Source: Nageia nagi (Eukaryota > Pinophyta). Taken from it: 64,000 nt of DNA. Shown here one piece after another: positions 1-11,622 of the stretch; position 1 is the first letter of the stretch, and each line of letters opens with the position of its first letter. Made by a program: the position numbers and the translations under genes. The stretch is from assembly GCA_050084985.1 (NCBI GenBank), contig JBITNC010000001.1, positions 177,754,001 to 177,818,000 on the forward strand, given 5' to 3'. Below the pieces are notes generated by a model. The model saw only the letters and a list, made by a program, of their open reading frames with translations, was not told the origin of the DNA and ran no database searches.

Positions 1-2790
1 TAAGTTTTGTCAATTTCAATTTTATTTAGTTTTAGTTATTTCATTTCAGCATTAGTTCCATCCTATAAATACTTCCAAGATCTTAAAAAAAAACCTCACT
101 TTGCATCCTCTAAGATCTGAAATAATTAATTAGGCATTTTCTAAGATAACCCTATTGTGTATATACATTATCAAATCCTTCATAAGCCCCCTTACCGGAT
201 TGACTTACAAATGATATACACCAAGAATAACTATCACATATCATCTTTTATTTTTTGTTTGCTTGTTAATGTTATCATGATCATTTTCATCATTCTATCC
301 ATGCTAAGTTGTGGGATGATGCCTTATATGTAGGTATTCATTCATGACTTATGCATTTTATCACTTTGTTTCCTTCATCCATTTATTTTGATTTCAATCA
401 TGTCATTAGGAGTTGATACTAGATAATATCCCACCTTTCGCGATCAGCACTCGCATGTAATGTAGGATAGGAAAGTAATCACTCATATGCTAACCATTAT
501 ATGTTATGTCATTCTTTGTTTATGTATTTTTCATCATGACCTCCTCACTTGCATTGATCATCTTATTTGGTATCACTCTTGGTCCTCCTCTAGGGTTGAT
601 CATTATACATTATCTCTTGAATCCCTAGCAGAGTAAACATATTCCTAAATATGCATGGAAGTTAGTACATTATGTACCTAGATGAGACAAGATATTTTTT
701 CTCTTTCTTGTATTGCATTGTATCACTAACATCATTATATATCCATTCATGTAACTTGTCATCGTGTCCTATTCATAGTTCTCGATGAGGATGTAGCCAC
801 TTAAGTTATAACCACCTCGGGTGGCCTTATGTCATTACTTTAGGATTAACTATTGGTTGTGACTATCATGATTTATAATGGATATTCTTATGTTACATAT
901 GACTTAGTGATGCATTTCAATATCCTTCAACACATCTTTTATTTCATCTCTTAGCAATTTTTTTAATCTTTTTCACTTATATTTTCATATGTCATTTCTT
1001 TTGCTTTTTATGTTATAGTATTTTAATGCTTTATTTATCATTAGTCTTCATGGTGTTCATCTCTATTTTGACCATTTTATCCATTTTGATTATTTTTTAT
1101 CATTTTTCCTAAGTTCTTACTTAACCCTGTGTAGTGTCTCGGTAAGCATGTATATTTTATGGTCATTTCTTTCCTATTTTCCAAAATTAGTCTTTTATTA
1201 TATTTTTATGACATTTTAAGCTACCTCATTCAATTTTATCTAATTTTGAGGTTACTTGCTAGCATTTTAGATTTTAGGGATGAAGTTGTTGAAATTTGAC
1301 CCCTATAAAAATTACCTTTTGTATTAGTCTTTTTGACTTGTCAAATGATGTTCATTTTATGTGCTGTCTTTTTTGGGAATTTGTTACTTATCATTTGATA
1401 TCTTTTCAAAAGCCAAAATAGGGGCTACTTAGAATGACACCTTTTTAATGACTATTAAAGGATATTGCAACTTGATAATTTGCCTCTAGTTTAGGATTCA
1501 TATATGGGTCAAATGGACTCTAATTTTTTATCCATTTCATCCTACATTCGGATCGAATTACCTAGAATCATGTCATCAAATATGTTTGATCCTTTGACAT
1601 GATAGTTATTTGATATCCTTCATTGAAGTTTATTTTTTTCCACTTTTTCACTTGTCTAAATTTTATTCAAATCCTATTCCAAGCTAATTTGTTATGTCAT
1701 TTTCATGTTGAGTTGAGTGTGTCCTCTTTTTTATCACTCCATGTCATGTTCAACAGTGTTCATGGTCATGTTAATATCGCTTGTTTATGATGTTTCACAT
1801 GGGCTTGCATAGTTGCCCTATCGACTTTTCATGGTGTGATTTTGTTAAGATTTTATCATGTATTTTATTCTCTTTTATCTTTTTTTATCATATTTGTTAA
1901 TTATGTGTCTTGATTTTTATTCTATCCTTGTCACTCATTTTCCATTAAGTTTTTGTTATGATCATATTTTCCATTTAGGGTTATTTTGTTGTTATTATTT
2001 GACCATGATCTTTATTTTCCTTATTGTTTATCATTGTTTTATCAATCATTATATATCATCATTTATCTTCATCTTTATCATTTTATCACTTATTATCATT
2101 TCATTGTAACTTTATTAATCAAATTTATTTTAGTTACTTTTTAATCATGCCTTTGGTCATCTTTTCAACCATATTATGATCAATATTCTGCTTGTTTTTC
2201 ATGATTTTCAATTATGTGTTCATTTTATTTTGTTATGTATGTGTGTTTTATGTGATTTTATCATGTACATAAATGCTTTTTGTGTTGTTATCTATACATA
2301 TGTGAGTCATACATGCATAATATGTTCTAATTATTTACCCATATGTATGTGTTTATTATGTGATTATTGTTATCATATTCATACATATATGCATTGTCCA
2401 TTATCCATACATATAGGTGCTTGTTTTACTTATTTATGTATATGTTTTGCTATACAATTTTATATTCATGCATACACCTTGTTTTGTTAGTTCATACATG
2501 CATTATCATCATCCATCCATACATCAACCTAAAATCATGCATACATGTCAATATAAAACCATATCATAATCATTAGTATCATTACATCACATGTCATCAA
2601 ACTCATAAAATACTACCATCATCATGGTATCAAAAATCATCTAATAGTCTATAGCATAGCATACATCATGTCAAATAATCAATGTCTATAAGCATGTGCA
2701 CATAATCAAGTATCAAATAAATGTACATCAACCAACCATGTAATAGTTTATGAATGGCAATAAATAATACATCTTAATGTCCAACAAAAT
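1..2790. other. AT-rich background without a recognisable gene
   Basis: No protein family is recognisable in any frame. From about 900 to 2500 the plus strand is strongly T-rich, so the short open frames here encode only low-complexity hydrophobic strings. Between about 2280 and 2560 the sequence is built from shuffled CATACATA/ATGCAT words. It could be the degraded LTR or untranslated part of the same old element that contributes the PMD remnant at 47955-49340, but no matching partner was seen on the right side of the window. Confidence 0.5.
2280..2560. repeat. Low-complexity CATACAT/ATGCAT words
   Basis: The words catacat, atgcat and tacata recur irregularly without a fixed period. This is simple-sequence-like decay and not a tandem array with a clear unit. 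Confidence 0.4.
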
Positions 2791-2814
2791 ACATAAGTAC
2801 ATCAACATGTCAAA

Positions 2815-3535
2815 ATGAGTACATATACAAAATTAGCACTTGTAGGTGTATATCAAAACGAAATCTGCTTCCCTAACCCTATGTTCATTCTTACCTACCT
2901 ATCAAGCTATCATTGCCTCCTCTTCCCTAACCCTTATATTTTCCTATGGGGAGTCCATGTCTCCCTCTCAACACCATCCTTGATGGGCCTCCTATATCTT
3001 GGCCTATCCCCTATGGTAGTTAGGGGTCCTTGAAAGCAGTCATCCTAAATGAATGCACCTACCCAAGATCTTGTATGATGGTTGTAGTGGACTTGCTACT
3101 ACCTACCCTATGGGTCCCATGCATCCTAATCCTTTATGATGTTGTTGTATATGTTCAAGTGTGGTTACATGATGTGGCTCATACCCTTAATGGTGGATCC
3201 ATGACCATGATATCTATTGTTAGCAACTTCCCCTAGAATGCTAGCACGTTGGCTACCTCAATCTAAAAACTATCAAGGACCATGTGTTGTTGCTTCTATG
3301 ATGCCATATCAATCCCCTCTATTTGCATTGATATTGGAGCTATCTATACTCATATCCTTATCAGTAGGGAGTCCATCTCTCTCTGTAACATGACCATCAA
3401 CATTATCAATCATTGCACCTTTGCCTATGTTGTTTATAACTATGTCTACATCCCATTCCTAGCATGGATGGTCATATCTCTCTCTTATGCAACTATGTCA
3501 CTCTTGAATCATAGGGAAACTCTCTCGATGGTAAC
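2815..3535 (-). pseudogene. Possible C-terminal remnant of the flanking PMD gene
   Basis: Joining base 3535 to 47955 across the Copia-A insertion continues the minus-strand reading of the decayed PMD gene at 47955-49340. Around the junction the minus strand reads as short charged segments resembling a coiled-coil tail, and further left as a basic, arginine- and proline-rich segment (around 2940-3030). No frame stays open for long. The assignment rests mainly on position next to the PMD remnant and on the coiled-coil tails of the other PMD-type genes here, so it is weak. Confidence 0.25.
3531..3535. repeat. Left target-site duplication of Copia-A (GTAAC)
   Basis: GTAAC directly precedes the Copia-A 3' LTR and recurs perfectly at 47950-47954 directly after its 5' LTR. 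A 5-bp duplication is standard for LTR retrotransposon integrase. Confidence 0.85.
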
Positions 3536-4015
3536 TAAGAGAATTGAACTATAACATGAATAACTCTAACATGAATGCTCACAATACACATCCAAAAAAC
3601 TTATAAAGCAATCTCACAAAGATAACATAATATGTAAGTGGTTCCTCCAACTAGGAGTACATCTACTAAGTAGATCTTTACTTCAATCACAAATACAACT
3701 CTCTTACAATCCTCCTAATATCAACTCTTACACTCCTATCCTATAGCATAACATTACTTCATAAATTGGTGTGTAATCACAAAGAGAGAGCCTTCTATTT
3801 ATAGGTTAAAATCCCTCTTTGGTCACCCTTTTATCCAGTGTACAAAAGCATGATATGCACATCCTTTTAGTATGCTCATGACATGGAGTGTAGGACAAGT
3901 TACTTTATCATATTCACTTAAATACTTAAGGTATCAAATGATACCCTTAAGTATTAGTGAATTTACAAAGAGGATTAATACAAACCTTTACAATAATGCA
4001 TTATGCATTCCAACA
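3536..4015 (-). repeat. Copia-A 3' LTR
   Basis: This 480-bp block matches the 5' LTR at 47462-47949 and, in inverse orientation, the Copia-B LTRs. In the minus orientation it starts TGTTGGAATG. The purine-rich tract just upstream (plus strand 4016-4028, ctcccccttaatg) is the expected polypurine tract. The inner side is followed by only 32 bases of Copia-A before Gypsy-A begins. Confidence 0.88.
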
Positions 4016-4047
4016 CTCCCCCTTAATGCAAAATTGGAATAGAGAAA

Positions 4048-4901
4048 TGTTTACAAATAAAATTGAGTGTGCAAATAAATAAATAGGCAAATATCTACAA
4101 ACTCAATATTATCTATATTTGAGCTACAGATAGCAATTTATTCCAAATAGCAATAAACAAAATAACTAATTCAAAAATGTAATTGTACCAACCAAGATTG
4201 TAATTTGTGTACTTACCTCATGAAATGTACCTAACAACAAAAGATGAAGATGTTGGTGATGTACTGATAATGAGTTGCCTTTCCAACAACGTAGTGACCT
4301 ATGAAGATGCAAAAAGAGGATAGCAGGTGGTCCATTTCAATGATATAAGAGCATTGGTAGTGTTCTTTGGTTCATAAAGGAGCACCGATAGCCTTCGTTT
4401 GATGATTCTTAACTTCTCAATCAAGTCCAAAACTTCAATACGGATGTCTCAGATATTAGTGTGATATCAGAATAGATCATGGATGTCAGGATAGCTCACA
4501 AAAGGAAGCACACAAACCACAACCTTGTAGGTGGTACCAAGAGATACCTTAAGGGGTTTCTACTTACAAGACCATACATGGGATCATGTGTATCCTTGAT
4601 ATGTGGACTTACTATTAGATCCCTTATTTATATAGATAATAGATAATACAACCCATGGGTCGACATGCATCTACATAAATAAGGCTAATTCACAATATTC
4701 AAGATAAACACACCAATAAACAAGATAATTCATGCAATATTCAAGATAATCCATGCAATATTCAAGATAATCATTACAAAATTCATATTCAAGACAAACA
4801 TTGATATTATCACTTTAATACATTCAAGACATATATTTAGGCCAAGCATATTTCATTAATTTATTGATTTAAAAACATAAATTCATTTTTATGTGTTAAC
4901 A
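4048..4901 (-). repeat. Gypsy-A 3' LTR
   Basis: 854 bp matching the 5' LTR at 30519-31351. It begins TGTTAACA and ends TGTAAACA in element orientation. The 21-bp length difference from the partner is explained by one extra copy of a 21-bp unit near 4740-4770. A TATA-like run (reverse complement of 4625-4634, TATATAAATA) is shared with the other LTR. Confidence 0.9.
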
Positions 4902-4916
4902 GATGCCCCACTTTGG
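4902..4916 (-). other. Gypsy-A polypurine tract
   Basis: On the minus strand the bases directly before the 3' LTR read AAAGTGGGGCATC followed by TGTTAACA. A purine-rich, G-run tract ending at the LTR is the expected primer site for plus-strand DNA synthesis in gypsy elements. Confidence 0.75.
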
Positions 4917-6377
4917 ATGTGAAATCAAAAGAAACATGAGGTGAGTTGAGATTTTGCATTCAAAGTAAAAACACAATATCATAGCAAACAATTTGACAAG
5001 CAATGATAAACACTAACCATCCTAAACTTAAACAAAATCATGACAAAGCTTGTTAGTACTAGATATGGGTTGAGAGAACTCCCTTTTGATATTACCTTGG
5101 GCATGCTTGCCCCTTGCATTTTACCATAGAAGGTGATAGCCTGATATATCTGATAATCTAATAATCTGGTAATCTTACCACAATGTTGATGACCCATGAC
5201 AACAAACCTGACAACACACATGATAATGACCTGACAGACAACCTAACCACACATGATGACCTGACGACAACGTGACAAGACCACATCACTAGATAAGACA
5301 TGATAACCATGACAACACACATGATGACCTGATGACAACTTGACAAGACCACATCACAAGACAAGACATGACAACACATGACAACACATAGAGGAGAGCT
5401 AAGTTCCATACACTGCAATGGAAGCTGAGACTTCTCACCAAGAGGCATGCTATAGTTGCATAAGAATTGAACTCCGCAAAATAATGATAAACTGATGGAG
5501 CTGAAACTCCACTAAGAGGCATGATAAGCTGATAGAGGAGAGCTAAGTTCCACACAACTGAGACCTCACACCAAGAGGTATGCTGCAGTTGCATAAGAAT
5601 CAAACTCTGCAAAACAATGATAAATTGATGAAGCTGATACTCCACCAAGAGGCATGATAAGCTGATAGAGGAGAGCTAAGTTCCACACAATTGAGACTTC
5701 GTACCAAGAGGTATGCTGTAGTTGCATAAGAACTGAACTCCATAAAATAATGATAAATTGATGAAGCTAAAAACTCCACCAAGAGGCATGATAAGATGAT
5801 AGAGGAGAGCTAAGTTCCACACAACTAAGACTTCAAACCAAGTGGTATGCTGTAGTTGCATAAGAATCAAACTCTGCAAAATAATGATAAACTGATGAAG
5901 CTAAAACTCCACCAAGAGGCATGATAAGCTGATAACGAGAGCTGGAACTCAACCAAGAGGCATGATAAGCTGATAATAGGAGCTAGGACTCCACCAAGAG
6001 ACATGATAAGCTGATAATGGGAGCTGTAACTCCACCCATAGGCATGATAAGCTGATAACACAACCCTGCAAACATGAGATTCAAAGCAATATTATCCTGG
6101 ATATAACATTGATCAAGCACCTATGATGTACCCATGATACTTAGATAAGCTAATTTACTGGATAAAGGAACATGGGCGGTCCTTTATGGTAGATTTAGAA
6201 CATCGATGGTCTTCATCTAAGACTATGGATGATCTTTTTCTTAAGGATTCATCAAAAATTGTGAAGATTAGGTCCCTACGAATCACCCCTGGATTCCAGA
6301 TTGATACCTAGTTGCTTGTCCACGTACATCAAATGCTCAAATTGAAATTTGTCTTAAAGTGTGTGCCCTAACCTTTC
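4917..6377. other. Gypsy-A 3' untranslated region and upstream region of the PMD gene
   Basis: No coding sequence is visible. The left third is unique AT-rich sequence, the middle (5211-6062) is a set of tandem repeats described separately, and the right end leads into the TATA box of the antisense PMD gene at 6378. Confidence 0.6.
5211..6062. repeat. Tandem repeat arrays in the Gypsy-A 3' region
   Basis: Three arrays adjoin. From about 5211 to 5390 a unit of about 67 bp (cacacatgatgacctg...) repeats two to three times. From 5391 a unit starting gaggagagct recurs at 5391, 5535, 5668 and 5802, a period of 133-144 bp. From about 5930 to 6062 a shortened unit of about 43 bp (gctgataa...agct...ccacc) repeats three times. 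Short open frames over the array are repeat artefacts. Confidence 0.8.
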
Positions 6378-6386
6378 TATAAAAGG
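6378..6386 (+). promoter_or_regulatory. TATA box of the antisense PMD gene
   Basis: TATAAAAGG sits in an otherwise GC-richer stretch about 620 bases before the PMD start codon, leaving room for a leader exon and an intron. A TATA box of this quality at the right place and on the right strand suggests that the PMD gene has its own RNA polymerase II promoter, independent of the LTRs. Confidence 0.55.
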
Positions 6387-6602
6387 GGCCCCACCCTTCC
6401 TCATTTGATCACACTATCATTTTCATAGCTGAGAGCATCTTAGAGCTTGGGAGACTGAGTCAGAGAGGTTTAGCTGGTGATTTTATTGCTATCACTAGGT
6501 GATATTCCTTGTACTACTGTGCTGCACACTATGGCCCTACCAATCACATGCTAAGATGGACACAAAGCTACCTTGGTGGTCGATTCTCCTGCTGGTCATC
6601 AG

Positions 6603-6986
6603 GTACATTGCATCTCTTACATTTTCCTTGCTATGCTTTTGCTTGTCTTCAGATTTTGGCTGCCTGCATACTGATTTTCCAAGTTTGCCCTTAGGGTTTT
6701 CTTATTGAATACATTAGCCCATCATTTTTACCTTTTCATTCTATTTTTTGAAATTTTGACATCATGGCTATACCTTACCCATCCATACAGACCTGTACCC
6801 TGAATCTTGTCAACCTTTCTCTACGAAAATAGGACTGCTGGCAGTCCTTTCTACCCTAGTTTGGACCATGGGTTGTCCTTTTTACCTGGTCTAGATCGTG
6901 GGTGATCCTCTTTACCAACTATTTTTTTTTGCTATTTTTGTCTCATATCTGATACTGACTTACTTTTTGTCACTCTTTTCTTGTAG
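6603..6986 (+). other. Candidate leader intron of the PMD gene
   Basis: CAG/GTACAT at 6600-6608 is a good plant donor site. A T-rich tract ending TTCTTGTAG at 6986 is a good acceptor. Its removal brings the start codon at 7002 within 16 bases of the exon start. The intron is inferred from splice consensus only; RNA evidence would decide. Confidence 0.45.
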
Positions 6987-7001
6987 AATTATGCATACCT
7001 T

Positions 7002-7884
7002 ATGCGACCATCCGGTAAGAGTGCCGCTTTTACCACTGCCCAATAGTGGCCACAAATTGATGAAGCCTGGAGTATTCTAGAGGACATTTCCTTCAGCTAC
7101 CTTGCATTTACTAATTATGTGTTTCATGATCGCAACATGTTGATAACTTTGATGGAGAGGTGGGATCCAAACTCCAACACCTTTCACCTTCCGATTGGTG
7201 AGATCACTGTGACACTAAAGGATATCTACAGGATCACTAGACTTCCTATCAGGGGGAGGCTAGTGAACATGGTTCCTGTCCCCAGCCTAGAACAGGTATA
7301 GGTATGGGCTACATGGTTGATAGGGTCAGATGAAGTAAATCATAGGAAGAGGGGTGTGTCCCTAGTGAGACATGTGTCAGAGTATCCTCCAGCACGGGGT
7401 GACCTATAGATGAGGCTCCTCATTGCCTACCTTTTGGATGCTATTGTCTACCAAGACAAGAGTAGTGAGACCTTTCCTGTGGGCATGGTTCCTATCATTC
7501 AGGACATGGTGATGCACAGATAGTAGTATGCATGGTGCCCTGCAATACTAGCACAACTCTATCATGACCTTCATGGCTTTGTAGAGGTGGAGAGAGGGGG
7601 GAGACAAGTGGCTCATTCTATGATACTACAGGTGTGGGCATATGATCACATCATCATTTTTAGACTGATGACATTACCCCTAGACCAACCAGATGATGTA
7701 CCCACCTGGTAACAGTGGGAGACAATAGAGGGACCAGATTTTCCTAGCGTGGACCTAGAGGGATGGTGGGTATGGTTTGACCTACTACAGGAGGCGCAGA
7801 TATACTGGCATCCCTATCAGGGAGGTGTACTAGAGTGGGAGGAGGACATACCGAAGATGGCATGGGTGAGACACCCTACATACC
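7002..7884 (+). pseudogene. Plant mobile domain (PMD) protein, 5' part, antisense in Gypsy-A
   Basis: Reading from ATG 7002, the frame gives a short basic start, then the PMD signature: MLITLMERWDPNSNTFHLP followed by IGEITVTLKDIYRITRLPI. This is the core of the plant mobile domain (aminotransferase-like family of MAIN/MAIL proteins, found both in host genes and in plant transposons). The frame continues with WWVWFDLLQEAQIYWHPY and stops at 7884, where Gypsy-B interrupts it; it resumes at 27903. In-frame stops occur (for example at 7044, after residue V near 7301, and in the 7400-7740 stretch), mostly TAG or TAA where glutamine is expected. The gene is antisense to the retrotransposon. Function inside an element is unknown; MAIN/MAIL1 proteins of plants act in the nucleus in silencing and genome stability. 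Confidence 0.8.
7880..7884. repeat. Left target-site duplication of Gypsy-B (ATACC)
   Basis: ATACC is directly left of the Gypsy-B 5' LTR and is repeated at 27903-27907 directly right of its 3' LTR. The PMD reading frame continues across the join, which confirms the boundary. Confidence 0.85.
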
Positions 7885-8689
7885 TATAGACACTCAAAAT
7901 AAACCCTATCTTTAATTTAATGAATAAATAAATAAAACAAGTATTTTTTCTAATATATATCACATTAAAATAATTATTGATTAAGATTGTGTAATATATG
8001 CACTGTGAACAATCTTAACCAAAGTAAATCAAGAATAGACTATGGGGATAGTCTGATCTCTGGAGAAGGCCGGTTCCTTATCTATTGGGCATAGAAAAAG
8101 TAACAGGAAAGAAAATAAAAAGGAGTAGAGTGCAGGAATTTAAGCAAAAGGCTTAGAGTAATAAGAGATAAAGCAAAGCTGGATCACTAGTTCAGCGTGG
8201 GCTTTCATAGTGTGTGAAACCTTGGCCTGAATCTAGTGTAGCAGCCACAGTACAAGCTCTCACTCTCTAATAGTTTCCCAGCTTTACTCTACCATGTATC
8301 AAACACAGTTATACTAGTAACTTATAATTATCATTCAGGAAACAAGCCAAGCTGCCACGATGTAACCAAATTAAGAATGACAATTATGAGTGCTAGATAA
8401 GAAAGGTCAAGATGGTTTCATATTACTGATAAAAACTACAGGTCTTCAAGAATAAATGTAAAGAGCAATACTAGGTTTCTAACCCTTCTTTCACTTTATT
8501 TTCATATACTTATACTGCAGTAATGATAGTTACAAGAAATGCAAAATAGAAACATTTACAAAAATAGATTCAAGATTCTAGCCTTCTTTTAACTGATACT
8601 ACCTACATACACCACTTGGTAGAATATTACAAAAATGAGGTAGATTGTAGATGATATGGCTTCTTGATAACTATGATCTGACCTCTCGT

Positions 8690-9350
8690 TGGCCTCGTCT
8701 CTACATTCTGGAATGCTCTACTTACCAGCTCTAGCTATTTGATCATTCCTTGATGACCTCATCACTTCTAGGACCCAGTTTCATTCAAAAATGTGAACAT
8801 TATTCTCCTTGTGACATCATCTTCATACTTCCAAAATGCTCTATTCATTGGCTCTGGCTATTCGATCACTCCTTGATGACCTCATCACTTTTGGGACCCA
8901 GTTTCATTCAAAAATGTGAACATTATTCTCCCTATGATGTCATCTTCATACTTTTGGAATGCTCTACTTACCGGCTCCGACTATTTGATCACTCCTTGAT
9001 GACCTCATCACTTCTGGGACCTAATTTCATTCAAAAATGTGAACATCATTCTCCCTATGATGTCATCTTCATACTTCTAGAATGCTCTATTCACTGGCTC
9101 CGGCTATTTGATCACTCCTTGTTGACCTCATCACTTTCGGGACTCAGTTTCATTCAAAAATGTGAACATTATTCTCCTTGTGATGTCATCTTCTTACTTT
9201 TAGAATGCTCTACTCACCAGCTCTGGCTATTTGATCACCCCTTGCTGACCTCATCATCTTCGAAACCTGATCTTTACCAAAACATGACTATCTTATCCTC
9301 TGTGATGTCATCATTTTATTTTGGAACGCTTTACTTTTAGAATACTTAAT
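8690..9350 (+). repeat. 123-bp tandem repeat inside the Gypsy-B 5' LTR
   Basis: About five copies of a 123-bp unit are marked by cattcaaaaatgtgaaca and gacctcatcact. Because 123 is divisible by three, the repeat creates a 196-codon open frame with a 41-residue period. The corresponding frame is broken in the 3' LTR (about 25990-26670) and in the fragment at 53240-54190, so it is not a gene. Confidence 0.85.
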
Positions 9351-9595
9351 TTACAGGCTCTGGCTTCTTTGATTATCTCTTGTTGACCTTACCTCTTCTG
9401 GAACTCAGGCTTTTCACACTGAGCTTTATCCTTTCTTCTGTGACATCATCATTTCATTCCAGAATGCTTTATCTACTGACTCTGGCTTATTTTGTTTTCT
9501 CCAAAAAAACTTTTAGGGATCTTAAAATGAACTCATGATTGCAAGTAAAGTACATCGGGGCTTCAATAAAGAATTTATTATGTATTATAACTCCT

Positions 9596-9603
9596 TATAA
9601 AAG
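9596..9603 (+). promoter_or_regulatory. TATA box of the Gypsy-B 5' LTR
   Basis: TATAAAAG is conserved at the same place in the 3' LTR (26915-26922) and lies about 985 bases before the LTR end. It is the best core-promoter candidate of the element, placing the transcript start near 9630. Confidence 0.5.
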
Positions 9604-10239
9604 CATTAAATAAGATTTAAAATTATATTATCATATCAATCGTTTCGAACATATATAAAACAAGTGGTCTTACGACCCTTATCATCAAAAAATGACCATA
9701 GAGTGACCATTTTATAAAATCGCTAAGTAATCGGTGATGATCCGATATGATTTCTTAGGATCGTTGATGATCCATGAATAGTTAAACAACAGATAAATCT
9801 AAGCTTGGAATAGCCTAATACGTACAATTTGTAATCATGGATACAGATGGAAGATAATAACACGTCAAAATTTAGTTCGAGAGGTTACCTGGAATCTTGG
9901 GATGCCAAAACAAATGAATAACAAACCTTGAAGCTTATAAATTGAAGCTTTGTACGTGAACAAAAGGACCCAATTTGAATGTAGCGAAGCTCTGCCGAAA
10001 TCAAATTAGGAGATTATTAGCAAAAGGTTGTAAGCTTGATTAATAGCAAATCTTATATCAATTATATTTCCATATTATGTTATTCATTTGCTGATTAATA
10101 TGTATGAACAGGTATGCTTTTGATGCTTCATTTGTTTTCTGTGTGCAAGGTCAATACAGAAAAAGAACGATGAAAGTAAGCATGAAGGAGAACAACAAGG
10201 AATAGACAAAAACACTTCAAAATTCTATGAAGATTACTC

Positions 10240-10440
10240 CAGTGCATACAGATTCGATCGTTGACGATTCAAAGATCAATCGGTGGTGATTCACTAGATC
10301 GATAATAAAGGCCAAAGGTTTATAATGAACACAATGATGGCGTAGAGAATGTAGAGTCGTGCTTCAATCATTATCGATCTGCACTGATTGTTACCGATCC
10401 ATAATGATCGTTGTCAATGTTGATTACAACAGATCAATAA
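10240..10440 (+). repeat. Cluster of GATCG/CGATC palindromic motifs at the end of the LTR
   Basis: Variants of the near-palindrome GATCGTTGACGATC recur here several times, at the homologous place in the 3' LTR (about 27570-27780), in the leader (10755-10805), and before the 3' LTR (24380-24490 and 24805-24870). The central TTGAC matches a WRKY W-box core and TGACG a bZIP TGA core, so a transcription-factor array is possible. Confidence 0.55.
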
Positions 10441-10586
10441 AAACTCACTTTTTGTATTCAAATACTTTAGAATATAATATCATTATTATTATTGATGTGT
10501 ATTGTTGAATATGTTCATGATTAATTATGTTGAATGATTTATCTATCTAAATTGCATTTTAGGTTCATAATTTGATATACATAATC

Positions 10587-10603
10587 TGGCACTAGAAGGA
10601 GGG
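10587..10603 (+). other. Primer binding site of Gypsy-B
   Basis: TGGCACTAGAAGGAGGG begins three bases after the 5' LTR. It starts with the TGG expected to pair with the CCA end of a tRNA. The tRNA was not identified; Ogre elements often use tRNA-Arg. Confidence 0.75.
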
Positions 10604-11031
10604 CCCCTTGCATGCATTTCAAAAAATTGAAGCAAAAATAGGATCAATTGCATATTATTTTGGTTTTATTTTTAAATCTATTTGTATCTTGTGGAAATAC
10701 ATACTAACTTACTTTGTTTGATCTGTTCTTTTGTTTTGTTTTCTGTGTTCTCTGGATCATTGATGATCGTACTACAGTCAGCAACGATCATTGTGAAATC
10801 GTCAACGATCTCTAAAAAATAGGTATGTTTTCTAATCTGACCTAGATACAGTAAGTGTAATTATATATTTAAAATGACAGTCGATAAAACTATGTGTGAT
10901 CTCTACTTAGAATGCATTTAGGAAATGGGTAGTGAAAAGGTTAAATGCATTTTTTTTATTAATTTATTTTATGTATAATGTTATGTATTTATTTTCCATG
11001 TTTTGAGTATAGGGTACGTATTTATTAAATA

Positions 11032-11108
11032 CTTTTTATCTTGTCTAATTATGCTCTCCCTTTGCACTTCGTGCGATCTAAGGTGATCAGAATAGACCTG
11101 ATAAGAAG
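11032..11108 (+). other. Leader hairpin II-a
   Basis: The 5' arm CTTTTTATC (11032-11040) pairs with GATAAGAAG (11100-11108). Inside, GTCTA pairs with TAGAC, CCTT with AAGG, and GCAC with GTGC around a TTC loop. The core is shared with hairpin II-b but the arms differ. Confidence 0.65.
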
Positions 11109-11179
11109 GGGTAATTAATTATTCTTTTCTTTTGTATTCACATTATCATTAATTTGGTTAATTTATCTACATATAATCA

Positions 11180-11243
11180 CCTCTTACCAAGTCTACCCTT
11201 ACCACTCCATTAGAGGTCGAAGGGATATGTGACTAGTAAGAGG
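11180..11243 (+). other. Leader hairpin I-a
   Basis: CCTCTTAC (11180-11187) pairs with GTAAGAGG (11236-11243), AGTC with GACT, CCCTT (11196-11200) with AAGGG (11220-11224), and CTC with GAG at the top. Hairpins I-b and I-c share the core but have changed, still paired, stems. Confidence 0.75.
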
Positions 11244-11391
11244 AGGTAACTTACTACATTTAATATTTTTTGAAGGAGTAAATGAATCACACTTAATTTG
11301 GAATGAACCTAAGGTAAATAAATCAGGTTTTTAGGTAGTATAAATCATATTAAAAGGTTAATGAATTGGGGGAATTCGAATACATTAAGTA

Positions 11392-11467
11392 CTTTCACTT
11401 GACAAAGTATGCTCTCACTTTTATGCTTTATGCGATCTTAAGTGATCAGAAATAAGTTAAGTGAAAG
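11392..11467 (+). other. Leader hairpin II-b
   Basis: CTTTCACTTGAC (11392-11403) pairs with GTTAAGTGAAAG (11456-11467), twelve pairs with one G-U. The inner TCACTT (11415-11420) pairs with AAGTGA (11440-11445), where II-a has CCTT and AAGG. The apical hairpin of II-a is not preserved here. Confidence 0.7.
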
Positions 11468-11517
11468 AGGTAAAATTTATTCACATTTTATTTTTTGGAA
11501 ATATACTTCACATTAAA

Positions 11518-11583
11518 ACTCTTAAAGATGTCTGCCCTTACCACTCCATTGGAGGTCGAAGGGATATGTGACTCTTGGAGAGT
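11518..11583 (+). other. Leader hairpin I-b
   Basis: ACTCT pairs with AGAGT, AAGA with TCTT, GTC with GAC, CCCTT with AAGGG, and CTCC with GGAG. The core equals I-a, but the outer arms have different bases and still pair. Confidence 0.72.
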
Positions 11584-11622
11584 AATTGAACCTCACTTAA
11601 TTAATTTATCCACACTTAACAG

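Larger units (their letters stand above)
7885..10583 (+). repeat. Gypsy-B 5' LTR
   Basis: 2699 bp, matching 25202-27902 nearly throughout. It starts TATAGACAC where the partner has TGTAGACAC, so the canonical TG has mutated. In the 60 bases from 8041 the two LTRs differ by two transitions, indicating a moderately old insertion. It contains a 123-bp tandem array, a TATA-like box and a cluster of GATCG-rich palindromes near its 3' end. Confidence 0.93.

Noticed and set aside
1858-2576. Hydrophobic open frames near the left end
   Set aside because: Low-complexity T-rich sequence gives runs of Phe, Leu, Ile and Tyr; nothing suggests a real membrane protein.
5391-6062. CRISPR-like regular repeats
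   Set aside because: Repeat units are contiguous and long, without unique spacers between short repeats, in a eukaryotic retroelement.
8750-9340. 196-codon open frame on the plus strand
   Set aside because: It is a product of a 123-bp tandem repeat inside the LTR; the frame is broken in the partner LTR and in the 53-kb fragment.
11180-11243. tRNA or tRNA-like gene at hairpin I-a
   Set aside because: The fold is one long interrupted hairpin and not a cloverleaf, and no anticodon or T-arm consensus is present.
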